64,000 nt of DNA from Campylobacter concisus (GTDB lineage: Bacteria; Campylobacterota; Campylobacteria; Campylobacterales; Campylobacteraceae). Made by a program: the position numbers and the translations under genes. Of this stretch, positions 1 through 8,993 are shown one piece after another. The stretch is from assembly GCF_002913225.1 (NCBI RefSeq), contig NZ_PPAW01000013.1, positions 1 through 64,000 of the forward strand, given 5' to 3'. The notes beneath the pieces were generated by a model that was not told where the DNA came from, did not search any database, and worked only from the letters and a program-made list of their open reading frames with translations. Position 1 is the stretch's first letter; each line of letters opens with the position of its first letter.

Positions 1-165
1 AATAATCAATGTCAATATAAAATTAAATTTTATCCACCAATGGATAAACCAAAATAAATTTATCTTTGCCATTTAGATAGCTAAAAAGTTTCATTTTTGA
101 AATATTTTGTATAAAAATTCTTTTTTCTCAATTATATTTTAATATTATATTAATTTTATATCCTT

Positions 166-220
166 TATAATGTCACTAAATTATTTTAAAAAATATAACT
201 TTATAGTTATTTCCAAGGAA
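166..220 (+). promoter_or_regulatory. Promoter and ribosome binding site of the TPS locus
   Basis: A TATAAT -10 box lies at 166-171 in very AT-rich DNA, and an AAGGAAGG ribosome binding site lies at about 213-220, just upstream of the ATG at 228. No other gene is visible in bases 1-227. This would drive the transporter-exoprotein operon. The assignment rests on sequence resemblance only. Confidence 0.5.
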
Positions 221-227
221 GGTTGAG

Positions 228-1106
228 ATGAGAACTCTCTTATCTTTAGGCATAGTGTGTGCTGCGCTACTTGCTAATGAGACTAATCTAAAAAACGAGT
301 TAAATAACGAAGAGATTAGGGCGAATATGGCAAGCTCTTTTAACGAAAGCTCCAACATAAATTTACTTAACGAAAAACCAATTTCAGAAGGTAGGCTAAA
401 TTTAAACGAAACCCCATGCTTTAAAATAGATAAAATTTCGCTTCTTAGTGAGAACGAAGTAGCTAGCTTTAATGCTAGCAGTGGTGCTGATGAGGCCATA
501 ATAAGAGAAGCTTATAATGCAAACTACTCTAAATTTAACTCTATTTTAGAGGCTAGCTTAAACAAGCTTGATTTTAAATCTGGCAGCTGTCTTGGCAAAA
601 ACTCTATCAATCTAATCATAAACTCTTTTAACAACGAGATAATAAAAAGTGGCTATATCACTTCAAGTGCGAGCCTGGTTACAAAGAGCTTAAAAGATGC
701 CAAGCTAGAGTTTGTGATAAATCTTGGCCTAATAGATAACATAAGCATAAACGAGCTTGACAGCCAAAGAAATAGAGCGAGCCTCTTTAGCGCATTTGGT
801 GAGTACTCTCATAAAAATAAAGTGGCAAATATAAGAGATATCGAGCAGGCTCTTGAGTCACTTCAAAACGTCTCGAAAAATGACGTTAGTATTAAATTCT
901 TACCTTCAAATAGAGCTGGCTTTTCAAACATAGTGATCACTAGGGTTGATAGCTTTCCACTAAAAGCTGCCATTAGCCTTGACAACCTTGGCTCAAAACA
1001 AAGCGGCAAGTACCAAGGCATGCTAAATTTAAGCACGCTAAATTTACTTGGATTTAACGAAATTTTTAGCTTCTCACGCGGCAAAGATATATTTAAAAAA
1101 ATATGA
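228..1106 (+). CDS. TpsB/ShlB-type outer-membrane transporter, N-terminal part (frameshifted)
   Basis: This is the N-terminal half of a two-partner secretion transporter, which exports a partner exoprotein across the outer membrane. A short hydrophobic signal peptide (about residues 1-16) is followed by a ShlB-type POTRA region: a CFKIDKISLL start, a GSCLGKNSINLIIN segment and GYITSSA. The first barrel strands follow, ending at FSFSRGKDIFKK. The frame stops at 1104-1106 right after a run of seven A (1095-1101). With six A the reading would continue as FKKYEVTNK into the next frame, giving about 590 residues, a normal size for the family. The break is therefore a slippage event, a sequencing error or a real inactivation. 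The family call is firm; the functional state is open. Confidence 0.85.
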   Translation: MRTLLSLGIVCAALLANETNLKNELNNEEIRANMASSFNESSNINLLNEKPISEGRLNLNETPCFKIDKISLLSENEVASFNASSGADEAIIREAYNANYSKFNSILEASLNKLDFKSGSCLGKNSINLIINSFNNEIIKSGYITSSASLVTKSLKDAKLEFVINLGLIDNISINELDSQRNRASLFSAFGEYSHKNKVANIRDIEQALESLQNVSKNDVSIKFLPSNRAGFSNIVITRVDSFPLKAAISLDNLGSKQSGKYQGMLNLSTLNLLGFNEIFSFSRGKDIFKKI

Positions 1107-2001
1107 GGTTACAAATAAATTTAATGGCGCCACTGATTACGGAGCTTCAAATAACTACTATTACGGCTTTGCTGTCCCATTTGGCTACTTCATGCTTGAG
1201 TATGAAAAGAGTAAATATGACTACGCCCAGATCATAAATGCAGCCTACAATCTCTACACATATAAAGGTAGAAGCGAGAGCGACTCACTAAGCCTTGCTT
1301 ATACATTTTATAGGGACTCAAATTTTAAAAATAGCGCTTATGTAAAGCTATTTAAGAGAAAAAATAAAAACTGCCTAGAGGACTACGAGTTAGATAACCA
1401 AGCTAGAAGAAATGCTGGATATGAGGTAGGTGTAAAATCAAGCTGGAATTCTTACAACCAAGCTTTTAGCGCCAAGCTAGCTTACAAAAAAGGCACTGGT
1501 ATATTTAGATCACAGCCTGATCCTTTGGAGGATAGCGGCGAGGCTACATCTAGGTTTGCTCTAATAAATTTAAACCTAAACTACAAATATAAATTCGAAC
1601 TTCCACTAAGCTATGATCTAAATATCAACGCAAGATATGGCCTAAATAAACTAAGCTTGCAAGATCGTTTTAGCATCGGTGGATATCACAGTGTTAGGGG
1701 ATTTGACGGAGAGAGCTCGCTTGTTGGAAACCACGGAGTAAGCGTAAGAAATACCCTATCATATAACTACTATAAGAGCAACTCTGTCTATGCAGGGCTT
1801 GACGCTGGTATGGTAAGAGCAGCGAGCAGTGGCATAAAGGATAAAAACACCCTTGCAGGATACGCCATAGGTCTAAGAGGCAGCATAAAAGCCTACAACA
1901 ACTTAAGCTATGACATATCTGTCTCAAAACCTCTTTATAAACCAAAGAGCTTTGAATCTAAATCAACAAATGTAAATTTCATCATAAGCTACGAATTTTA
2001 A
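1048..2001 (+). CDS. TpsB/ShlB-type transporter, C-terminal beta-barrel part
   Basis: This frame continues the barrel of the preceding gene; homologous sequence resumes at about 1095, so the nominal start at 1048 is probably not used. It shows alternating aromatic beta-strands and the family hallmark VRGF within GGYHSVRGFDGESSLVGNHG, which in TpsB proteins sits on the conserved loop that folds into the barrel. It ends in NVNFIISYEF, a typical outer-membrane C-terminus with terminal Phe. The exoprotein gene starts 9 bases downstream. No ribosome binding site supports independent translation, so a functional product needs restoration of frame at the 7-A tract. The split might be phase variable. 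Confidence 0.85.
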   Translation: MDLTKFLASHAAKIYLKKYEVTNKFNGATDYGASNNYYYGFAVPFGYFMLEYEKSKYDYAQIINAAYNLYTYKGRSESDSLSLAYTFYRDSNFKNSAYVKLFKRKNKNCLEDYELDNQARRNAGYEVGVKSSWNSYNQAFSAKLAYKKGTGIFRSQPDPLEDSGEATSRFALINLNLNYKYKFELPLSYDLNINARYGLNKLSLQDRFSIGGYHSVRGFDGESSLVGNHGVSVRNTLSYNYYKSNSVYAGLDAGMVRAASSGIKDKNTLAGYAIGLRGSIKAYNNLSYDISVSKPLYKPKSFESKSTNVNFIISYEF

Positions 2002-2010
2002 GGATAAAAT

Positions 2011-5000
2011 ATGCTAAAGGACAATCAAATTTCAAATGCACAAAAACCTAGCCTTTTAACCATAGGCTTAAATTTCTACGTAAGTCTCTCTTTGCTACTT
2101 GCCACTTCACCAGCATTAGCAAATGAGCCAAGTATCATAGCTGACCCAGGTGCTAGTAACCGCCCTGATATACTAAAAGCTCCTAATGAGACGCTAATAA
2201 TAAACATCACAAACCCTGATAGCAAGGGCGTATCTATGAACGAATATAGCAGGTTTAACACCCCAACCACTGGCACTATCCTTAATAACTCTAATAAAAA
2301 CATAGATACAAAGATAGCTGGCCAGATAGATGCAAACTATAGGCTTACAAAAGAGGCAAGCCTTATTATCAACAAAGTAAATTCGGCTGAAAAATCATCT
2401 CTAAAAGGAAATTTAGAGGTAGCAGGTAGTAGAGCTGATGTGGTCATAGCAAATCCAAATGGTATAAGCGTAGATGGTCTAAATATGATCAACTCTCGCT
2501 CACTTACACTAACAACAGGTAGTATCAATAAACTAAGTCCCAAAGAGATAGAGCTAATATCTAATAACTCTATAGACATCGTAGGGGACGGCCTAAACGA
2601 TAAGAGCAGCGACTATACTAATGTCATCTCAAATGCTGTAAATTTAAACTCAAATATCCACGCAAATGAGCTAAATATCATCGGTGAAAAGGCGGTTGCT
2701 TCAAGCAAAGATAGGCTTTACAACGATGTAAAAGCTAAAAACCAAGAAAACAGCTTTAGCCTAGATAGTAGCGCGCTTGGCGGTATGTATGCTAATAAAA
2801 TCAAACTAGTTGGCACAAGTAACGGTGTAGGCGTAAATAATAACGGCCTAGTTATAGCAAATAACAACATAGAGATAAGCCTTGATGGTGATATAGTTAA
2901 TGCTGGCGCTATCGCTTCTAACAAAGATGCTAAGATAGAGGCAAAGACTATAACAAACAAAGATGAAGCGCTAATAGCAGCAAAAAAGAGCCTTGACATA
3001 AAAGCAGAGACTTTGGTAAATACCTCAAGCCAAATTTATGCTAAAGATATAAATGTAGAGGCTAAAAAGCTAGTAAATAACTCAAGCTCGCAGGCTAGGG
3101 TGGAGACAGTGCACAAACAAGGCACTATGCACCTAAAAAAAGAGGGCGTAAATAGATATAAGCTTGGTGTAAATTTAAAAGAACTAAAAGAAAAAATAAG
3201 TGCGAAACTAGCTAAGAAGCTAGGCAAAGATATAAGTGAGCTAGATGAAAAAGAGGTAAATGAGCTAGTATTAAAAGAGGCTGCAAATAAAGATGGCGCT
3301 CTATATGCTCTAAATTTACACAAAGACTCGCATCTAGTTGGCACTAGCCAAAAGATATTTCATAATCTAAGACTAGACTATGATACAAATGAGGTTCTAG
3401 TTGATACTAGTAGAGCAAAGAAAAACGAGCAAAAAAGAACTATCACATATAGTATAGTTAAAGATGTTCTAAACGAAGATGATAAAGCCAACTTCATCCC
3501 AGGCAGCATAGTAGCAAGCAATGATATAAATTTAAAAGTAGATGAAGTGCTAAATGATAAGAGCTTTATCTACTCAGGCAATGACCTTGTGCTTGATAGC
3601 AAAGATATAAAAAACGTAGCGCTAAATTTAACAAGAGATGGTCAAAGCTTTAATGAGTTTAAATGGAAGCAACAAGAGTGGAAAGGAAAAATGGGAAAAG
3701 TCACTGGCAAAAAGAAATGGGTGACTAAAGGTGGAAAAAGCACTAATTTTAACTTCTCATACACAGATGTTGGTTTGCCAGCAGTCTTTGCAGCGGGCAA
3801 TAACATAGTAGGAAGCACACAGGACTTTTCAAACTACGCACTAAATGATGATATAAAGCTAGCAAATGTTGATCTAGATAAATTCTCTGAGCCAATATTT
3901 AATAGCCCAATCATCAAAAACCTAAATAGAAGGGTTAAAAACCAAGGGTATTACTACAGCCTTGATAGTATAAACTCTGCTTATATAGCAAATATCCTTG
4001 ATGGCTTATATGAGGCAAGAAATGAGAGCATAAGCAAATTTAAAAAGGAAGCAAAAGATAAAAACGTAAAAGCCTCAGCTCTAGTAATGGCTAACAACAT
4101 AGACCTAGACGCCAAAGGCAACATAAGCCTAGCTGGCAGCGTAGTGGCTGATAATGTAAATTTAAACTCACAAAATTTAAACCTAAATCACCTAGAGCTA
4201 AACTCTAAAGATCTAAATTTAAAAGCAGGCGCAGCAAATATCAACTCAAGTGAAATTTCAGCCAAAAATATAAATGTAAATGCCAATAATATAAGCTTAG
4301 ACAAAGAGTCATCTCAGTTTAGCAAGGCGTCAAATTTAAAAGCAGACGAGAGCTTAAATTTAAGTGCTAAAGAAAATCTAAACATCGCTGGTTCAAGCTT
4401 AGAGGCTGACAAGCTAAATTTAAGTGCAGATAATATAAATATAAACGCCAAAGAGTTTGCCTACAGCCATAGCGCAAAAGAAAAGGGCATAAGCTTTAAA
4501 CAAAGCATCCAAACGCTAAATAGTGCAAACCTAGACGCAAAAGATATAAATTTAAACTCTAAGTCAAATACCAACATAAGCTCAAGCAACTTAAGAGCTA
4601 CTAACAAGCTAAACATAGAAGCTGGAAATGATATATATGTAGTAGGTGCTAATACAAACGAGAGCACGGAAACTAAAGAGAAGTCAAAGGGCTTTTTCTC
4701 TAAAAAAGAGTCTCATCTAATGGCTATAAATCAAAAGGTCATTAGCTCAAATTTAAACGCAGGTGATATCAGTCTAAAGGCTGGTGGTAATGCAATAGTA
4801 ACTGGCTCAAATTTAAGTGCCAAAAATGATATAGACATAGATGCAAATAGTATAAGTATAAATCCTAGCGCATATGAGAGCTTAGAGTATTCTCAAACTA
4901 ATAAAAGGGGCTTTGGTGGGTTTAAAAGATCTATTGATATGCACTCTTTATCAAATTTAAATCTAACCTCTTCATCGCTATTAACAAATAGTGGCAACAT

Positions 5001-6981
5001 AAATTCAAATGCAAATAAAGATATATCTATCATCTCTTCAAATATAAACTCAGCATCAGCTCTAAATTTAAATGCTTTAAATGCCATCTCTATACTAGCA
5101 GCCAAAGAGCAAAGCAAAGAGATAGACTTGCATAAAAGCTCCACTTTTAATCCTCTTGGAATTTTAACCTATGTGGCTACTCTTGGAACCGGTGGTGGCA
5201 AGATATATAGTGCAAAACATAACGAACAAGGCACTCTTGATGGTATATCAAAGCTTTCAAATATATCAGCTAAAGATAACATAAACTTAAACACATCTGA
5301 TGCGACTATCACAGCAATTTTAAGCTCAGATAAAAATATAGAGGTAAAAGCAAACCAAACCACCATTCTAAACGCTACTAATACCCATGAAAGCTACAGC
5401 ATATCTAAAAGCAAGAGTATAAGCATAGCTAGATTGCAAGATATATTAAAAGATATTAAACCAAAAAGCCTAAGCGAGCTTAAAAAAGATACTAGCATAA
5501 AGCTAAGAGTAGCAGACGCTAAATATAAAGAAGCTACTAATAACACCTCTTCTTTAAATTCCATTAGTTCTACCCTAAATGCCAATAATATCAATATAGA
5601 TACTAACTATGATATAAGTGTAAAAGGCTCAAACCTAAACGCAAAAGAAGATATTAGCTTAATTAGTAAAAATGGCAACATCTACATCTCAAATAGCACA
5701 GATACAATCGATTCCACCTCCACTTTAAAAGAGGCACAGGCTGCCCTCTCCATCACTGTGCAAAACGAATATGCACAGATCGCTCCAGCTACTATAGCCC
5801 TACAAGAAGCCGTCAAACAACTAAATAGCGTAAAAAAAGAATACGAACAATATAAGAATGAAAAATCAAATTTACAAACCAAACTAAATGAACTAAAGCA
5901 AAGATATAAAAACAAAGAAGTAGGCATCAATGCTTCTGATATAGAAGATCTAAGTGATATATTAGATAATATAAAAGATGAAGAGAGATACTATATAACA
6001 AACGTAGCACTAGCTACTACAAATGTAGCCTCTAAAACAACAGCTCTAATATCTCAAATAGCAGCAGCATCTGTAAGCTCAGGAACATATGGCTTTAGCG
6101 TAGGAGTAGCAGCAAATATAAGTGGCACACAAACAAATACTAAAAACAAACAAACCATCTCTTCACCTTCAAATTTAAATGCTTTAAATATAAGACTAAC
6201 AACCAATAAAGATAAAGAGAGTAGCACTAACATAACTGGCTCAAATCTACTAGCTAATAATAATATAGATATAAACACTAAAGATCTAAATATAAACTCT
6301 AGCCAAGATAGATTTGAATCAGATGAAAATAGTAAGTCTCTTAGCGGAAGTGCTAAATTTACTATGTATGGAGGAGGAGGTGGAAGCTTAGGTCTAGACC
6401 ACTCACAATCAAACAGCTATAGTGAAAGTATCATCAATAATAACTCAAAGCTAATATCTAATAAAGATATAAACATAAACACAACTAATGACGCAACCAT
6501 AAAGGGAGCAAATTTAAGAGCCGATGGAACACTAAATTTAAAAGTAGGAAATAATCTACTCTTAGAGAGCCTAAGAGATAGATATACCTCTAATCAAAAA
6601 GACTTTAGTATATCAGCAGGAGTTGGCTTTAGTGGTAATACTATAGCCAAGAGTAATGGTATAACTACAACAGGGTTATTTGATAAAAATCATTTCGTAG
6701 ATATTAACACAATAGATAAATCTAGCACCAATGCAAATTTCTCTAGATCAAGATCAAATACAATAACCAAGCAAACCATACTCTCATCCATAACAGCAAA
6801 TGAGCTAAACGTAGAAGTAGGCAAAAACACCCACCTAAAAGGATCACTACTAGCAGCAGGAGAGTATGATAAAGACAATACCTTTATAGATAACCACAAC
6901 CTAAATTTAAAGACAAACACCCTAAGCTATGAAAACCTATCAAATACAAGCTACAACAAAGGATCATCTCTTAGTATATAG
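2011..6981 (+). CDS. FhaB/CdiA-like TPS exoprotein (filamentous haemagglutinin), main part
   Basis: This is a 1,656-residue secreted exoprotein, the partner of the upstream transporter. It has an N-terminal signal region ending near ALANEPS (about residue 38). A TPS secretion domain follows with the NPNG motif at 148-151 (VVIANPNGIS), then long haemagglutinin-type beta-helix repeats rich in NLNA, KDINLNS and SNLNAGDI units, and a coiled-coil-like segment near residues 1245-1310. Such proteins form a surface filament that adheres or delivers a C-terminal toxin. The frame stops inside a TATATA run (6975-6980). Removing one TA restores SIGANYQVGK and joins the frame encoding the C-terminal effector, giving about 2,019 residues. 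As read here the protein lacks its toxin end. The family call is firm; whether it works in contact-dependent inhibition is inferred. Confidence 0.9.
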   Translation: MLKDNQISNAQKPSLLTIGLNFYVSLSLLLATSPALANEPSIIADPGASNRPDILKAPNETLIINITNPDSKGVSMNEYSRFNTPTTGTILNNSNKNIDTKIAGQIDANYRLTKEASLIINKVNSAEKSSLKGNLEVAGSRADVVIANPNGISVDGLNMINSRSLTLTTGSINKLSPKEIELISNNSIDIVGDGLNDKSSDYTNVISNAVNLNSNIHANELNIIGEKAVASSKDRLYNDVKAKNQENSFSLDSSALGGMYANKIKLVGTSNGVGVNNNGLVIANNNIEISLDGDIVNAGAIASNKDAKIEAKTITNKDEALIAAKKSLDIKAETLVNTSSQIYAKDINVEAKKLVNNSSSQARVETVHKQGTMHLKKEGVNRYKLGVNLKELKEKISAKLAKKLGKDISELDEKEVNELVLKEAANKDGALYALNLHKDSHLVGTSQKIFHNLRLDYDTNEVLVDTSRAKKNEQKRTITYSIVKDVLNEDDKANFIPGSIVASNDINLKVDEVLNDKSFIYSGNDLVLDSKDIKNVALNLTRDGQSFNEFKWKQQEWKGKMGKVTGKKKWVTKGGKSTNFNFSYTDVGLPAVFAAGNNIVGSTQDFSNYALNDDIKLANVDLDKFSEPIFNSPIIKNLNRRVKNQGYYYSLDSINSAYIANILDGLYEARNESISKFKKEAKDKNVKASALVMANNIDLDAKGNISLAGSVVADNVNLNSQNLNLNHLELNSKDLNLKAGAANINSSEISAKNINVNANNISLDKESSQFSKASNLKADESLNLSAKENLNIAGSSLEADKLNLSADNININAKEFAYSHSAKEKGISFKQSIQTLNSANLDAKDINLNSKSNTNISSSNLRATNKLNIEAGNDIYVVGANTNESTETKEKSKGFFSKKESHLMAINQKVISSNLNAGDISLKAGGNAIVTGSNLSAKNDIDIDANSISINPSAYESLEYSQTNKRGFGGFKRSIDMHSLSNLNLTSSSLLTNSGNINSNANKDISIISSNINSASALNLNALNAISILAAKEQSKEIDLHKSSTFNPLGILTYVATLGTGGGKIYSAKHNEQGTLDGISKLSNISAKDNINLNTSDATITAILSSDKNIEVKANQTTILNATNTHESYSISKSKSISIARLQDILKDIKPKSLSELKKDTSIKLRVADAKYKEATNNTSSLNSISSTLNANNINIDTNYDISVKGSNLNAKEDISLISKNGNIYISNSTDTIDSTSTLKEAQAALSITVQNEYAQIAPATIALQEAVKQLNSVKKEYEQYKNEKSNLQTKLNELKQRYKNKEVGINASDIEDLSDILDNIKDEERYYITNVALATTNVASKTTALISQIAAASVSSGTYGFSVGVAANISGTQTNTKNKQTISSPSNLNALNIRLTTNKDKESSTNITGSNLLANNNIDINTKDLNINSSQDRFESDENSKSLSGSAKFTMYGGGGGSLGLDHSQSNSYSESIINNNSKLISNKDININTTNDATIKGANLRADGTLNLKVGNNLLLESLRDRYTSNQKDFSISAGVGFSGNTIAKSNGITTTGLFDKNHFVDINTIDKSSTNANFSRSRSNTITKQTILSSITANELNVEVGKNTHLKGSLLAAGEYDKDNTFIDNHNLNLKTNTLSYENLSNTSYNKGSSLSI

Positions 6982-7049
6982 GAGCTAACTACCAAGTAGG
7001 TAAAAAAGAAGTTGCCAATTTTACACAAGATGACTATCGACCGCAGAAT

Positions 7050-8072
7050 ATGCAAAATACGCTTGATATTGCAAAAAACGAAAAAGCAAATTCACGAAAT
7101 AATCCTAATATTTCTAATATTTCGCTTGGAACTTCAAATTCCGTAATTTTAAGCAAAACTCTTGCTACCATAGGAAATGGAAATTTGCAAATAGTAAATT
7201 TAGATAAAAGCGATGATTTAGAAAGATTAAATAGAAATGTTAAAAATATCCAAAAGGACATTGTCAATTCTCAAACTAGCACTTTTACTAATGCAGATAT
7301 TGATATTAGACTTTTTAGCCAAAATGGCAGGGAAGCTATAAAACACGATCTATTAATAATGGCAGATTCTCTTTCAAACAATATGCCAAAGGAAAATTCA
7401 ACTAACCCTATCGAAGCAGGTATCGGTAAAACTCTAAATTTCTTAGGCGATATTACACTTGGTATAATTCCTAGTGAAAATAACAATGGTGGAATTTTAG
7501 GACAATTAGGAGCTACTATTGTTGCTGAACCAAATTTTAAAGTTCTGGGAGATAAAAATTCAAATAATGTATTTATTCCGGGTATTATGACCAAAGAAGA
7601 ATCCGCAAAATATCAAGCAAAATTTATGATTGCACCAAAAGAATATAATTACGAAGATACTTTTGCGTATTCTGATTATAAAATTTACTATAATCCAACT
7701 CGTGGTTTGATCGCTGATTTGGTTGAAAGCGCTGTAGATTTATCTGGTGGCACAAGCGGGATAGCCAAGCAAACAGGCTATGAGATGAAAAATAATCCAA
7801 ATAATCATTATGTAGCATTGTCGCAAGGAAGTTTAATTGCAAATTCTGCAATAAATTACTATGGATTAAATGAAAATATAGTTTATATAGGAACTCCACT
7901 ATATACAAAACCAAATAATGGCATTACTATAAATAGCAAAAATGATGTCATGCACGACCCAACGAATATATTTAATATACCTTTGTATAAAAACGGACAA
8001 ATATTTTACGAACACATTTGGAGTAATCAATATAAAGGTGTTATTGAAAATATAAAAATTAAGGAGCAATAA
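7050..8072 (+). CDS. C-terminal pretoxin and alpha/beta-hydrolase-like effector of the TPS exoprotein (out of frame)
   Basis: This is the displaced C-terminal end of the exoprotein; the continuous frame begins just after 6981 and no convincing ribosome binding site precedes the ATG at 7050. Residues about 36-110 (TLATIGNGNLQIVNLDKSDDLERLNRN) are a pretoxin segment also present in the orphan module near 9.0 kb. The last about 140 residues look like a serine alpha/beta hydrolase: YYNPTRGLIADLVESA, then VALSQGSLIANS with a nucleophile elbow at S258, and candidate acid and base D299 and H322. A lipase- or esterase-type toxin is an inference. A lipoprotein gene overlaps the stop by one base, as in toxin-immunity pairs. 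Confidence 0.7.
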   Translation: MQNTLDIAKNEKANSRNNPNISNISLGTSNSVILSKTLATIGNGNLQIVNLDKSDDLERLNRNVKNIQKDIVNSQTSTFTNADIDIRLFSQNGREAIKHDLLIMADSLSNNMPKENSTNPIEAGIGKTLNFLGDITLGIIPSENNNGGILGQLGATIVAEPNFKVLGDKNSNNVFIPGIMTKEESAKYQAKFMIAPKEYNYEDTFAYSDYKIYYNPTRGLIADLVESAVDLSGGTSGIAKQTGYEMKNNPNNHYVALSQGSLIANSAINYYGLNENIVYIGTPLYTKPNNGITINSKNDVMHDPTNIFNIPLYKNGQIFYEHIWSNQYKGVIENIKIKEQ

Positions 8073-8410
8073 TGAGATTGGATTTATTTATTTGTATTAT
8101 TTTATTTACTGGTTGCACAAGCATCCCTAGCAAATTCGTAGAAAATGATGATTATGGATATGTAAGTAAATGCGGATTTTATATTCATGAAAGTATCAAC
8201 AGAAAAAATTTATATCTTTTAAAAGATGATAGTAGAAGAATTTATATTTTCAAAGATAACCAATACATAATATCAAGTGAACAATATAGCATCATAGTGC
8301 CGATAGAGACTTGCAACAAAGAGTGGTGTAAAATTTATTATCCTTGTAGTGACACAAAATATTTTGTAAAAAAAGATGATATTGTATTATTTAATGGAAA
8401 AACATATTGA
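8072..8410 (+). CDS. Small lipoprotein, candidate immunity protein
   Basis: This 112-residue lipoprotein has the lipobox LFTGC (Cys at about residue 15). The mature part contains paired cysteines and a C-terminal segment (EWCKIYY, YFVKKDDIVLF) with an SH3-like pattern. Its ATG overlaps the stop of the preceding effector frame by one base (8070-8072), with an AAGGAG site at 8061-8066, so the two are translationally coupled. Position directly after a polymorphic exoprotein C-terminus suggests cognate immunity, and a periplasm-facing lipoprotein would fit a toxin acting on the envelope. No sequence family was recognised; the immunity role is inferred from context alone. Confidence 0.6.
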   Translation: MRLDLFICIILFTGCTSIPSKFVENDDYGYVSKCGFYIHESINRKNLYLLKDDSRRIYIFKDNQYIISSEQYSIIVPIETCNKEWCKIYYPCSDTKYFVKKDDIVLFNGKTY

Positions 8411-8482
8411 TATGACTAACAACGACTATAAAATTGACTATAATCCAATAGATTTTCATATATAAAATGGGGTAAAAATAAA

Positions 8483-8656
8483 ATGAGCAGTTATATAGGA
8501 ATTGTTTTTTGTGACAATAATGCTTATTTGGAAAATAATTTTAATGAAATTTGCAACAAACCATTATTTTCTATATTAGTAATAAACAAAGGTGATAAAG
8601 TTGATATAAAATATGCAAATTGGAAAATAGATGGTTTGAGTGAAAGGATAAAATAA
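8483..8656 (+). CDS. 57-residue hypothetical protein
   Basis: A short frame starts at ATG 8483 (MSSYIGIVFCDNNAYLENN) and ends in LSERIK. Its TAA overlaps the ATG of the next gene (8656), a coupling that supports translation. The product is small, soluble-looking and without a recognised domain. Between the lipoprotein and this gene, 8412-8465 encodes only a 17-residue fragment (NDYKIDYNP) that resembles SDYKIYYNP of the upstream effector, so the stretch may hold remains of a replaced toxin end. It could be an immunity protein or a fragment of one. Confidence 0.4.
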   Translation: MSSYIGIVFCDNNAYLENNFNEICNKPLFSILVINKGDKVDIKYANWKIDGLSERIK

Positions 8657-8898
8657 TGGAAAAATATGAAAATTACAAACACTATCTAAAAGACAATATA
8701 TCAATTATTACAGAAAAAATAAACGAACTACTTTATACCAATAAAAGGGATGATTTTATTTTAGGAGAATTGGCAGCATATTACGACATTATAGACATAT
8801 TCAAACAACAGGCATTACTATTTGGCATCGATATTAAGGATATTGGACTAGATAAAGTTGATGAATATAATATTTTATTTGGAAATAATAAAATATAA
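8656..8898 (+). CDS. 80-residue hypothetical protein, possible small immunity protein
   Basis: An 80-residue, largely helical and acidic protein (start MEKYENYKHYLKDNIS, end ILFGNNKI) that looks cytosolic. An AAAGGATAA site lies a few bases before its ATG, and the ATG overlaps the stop of the 57-residue gene. No domain was recognised. Location between an effector/lipoprotein pair and an orphan exoprotein module suggests it belongs to the toxin-immunity cassette stock of the locus. The function is unknown. Confidence 0.5.
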   Translation: MEKYENYKHYLKDNISIITEKINELLYTNKRDDFILGELAAYYDIIDIFKQQALLFGIDIKDIGLDKVDEYNILFGNNKI

Positions 8899-8993
8899 CA
8901 AAAATATTTCTCTCTACATTGCTAATATTTTTTCCAAACAACTTATCAATGCCCAATACTACTAAATTTCTAAACTACAAGTATGAACTATGA

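Noticed and set aside
176-499. Minus-strand open frame opposite the TPS transporter gene
   Set aside because: It lies opposite a gene with clear POTRA motifs and has no start signal or recognisable domain.
1048-1094. ATG at 1048 as a real start of a second transporter gene
   Set aside because: The first 15 codons overlap the upstream frame, are unlike barrel sequence and have no ribosome binding site; homology resumes at the A-tract.
1095-1110. Programmed ribosomal frameshifting at the A7 tract
   Set aside because: No downstream stem or upstream Shine-Dalgarno-like stimulator was seen at suitable spacing; plain slippage or error is simpler.
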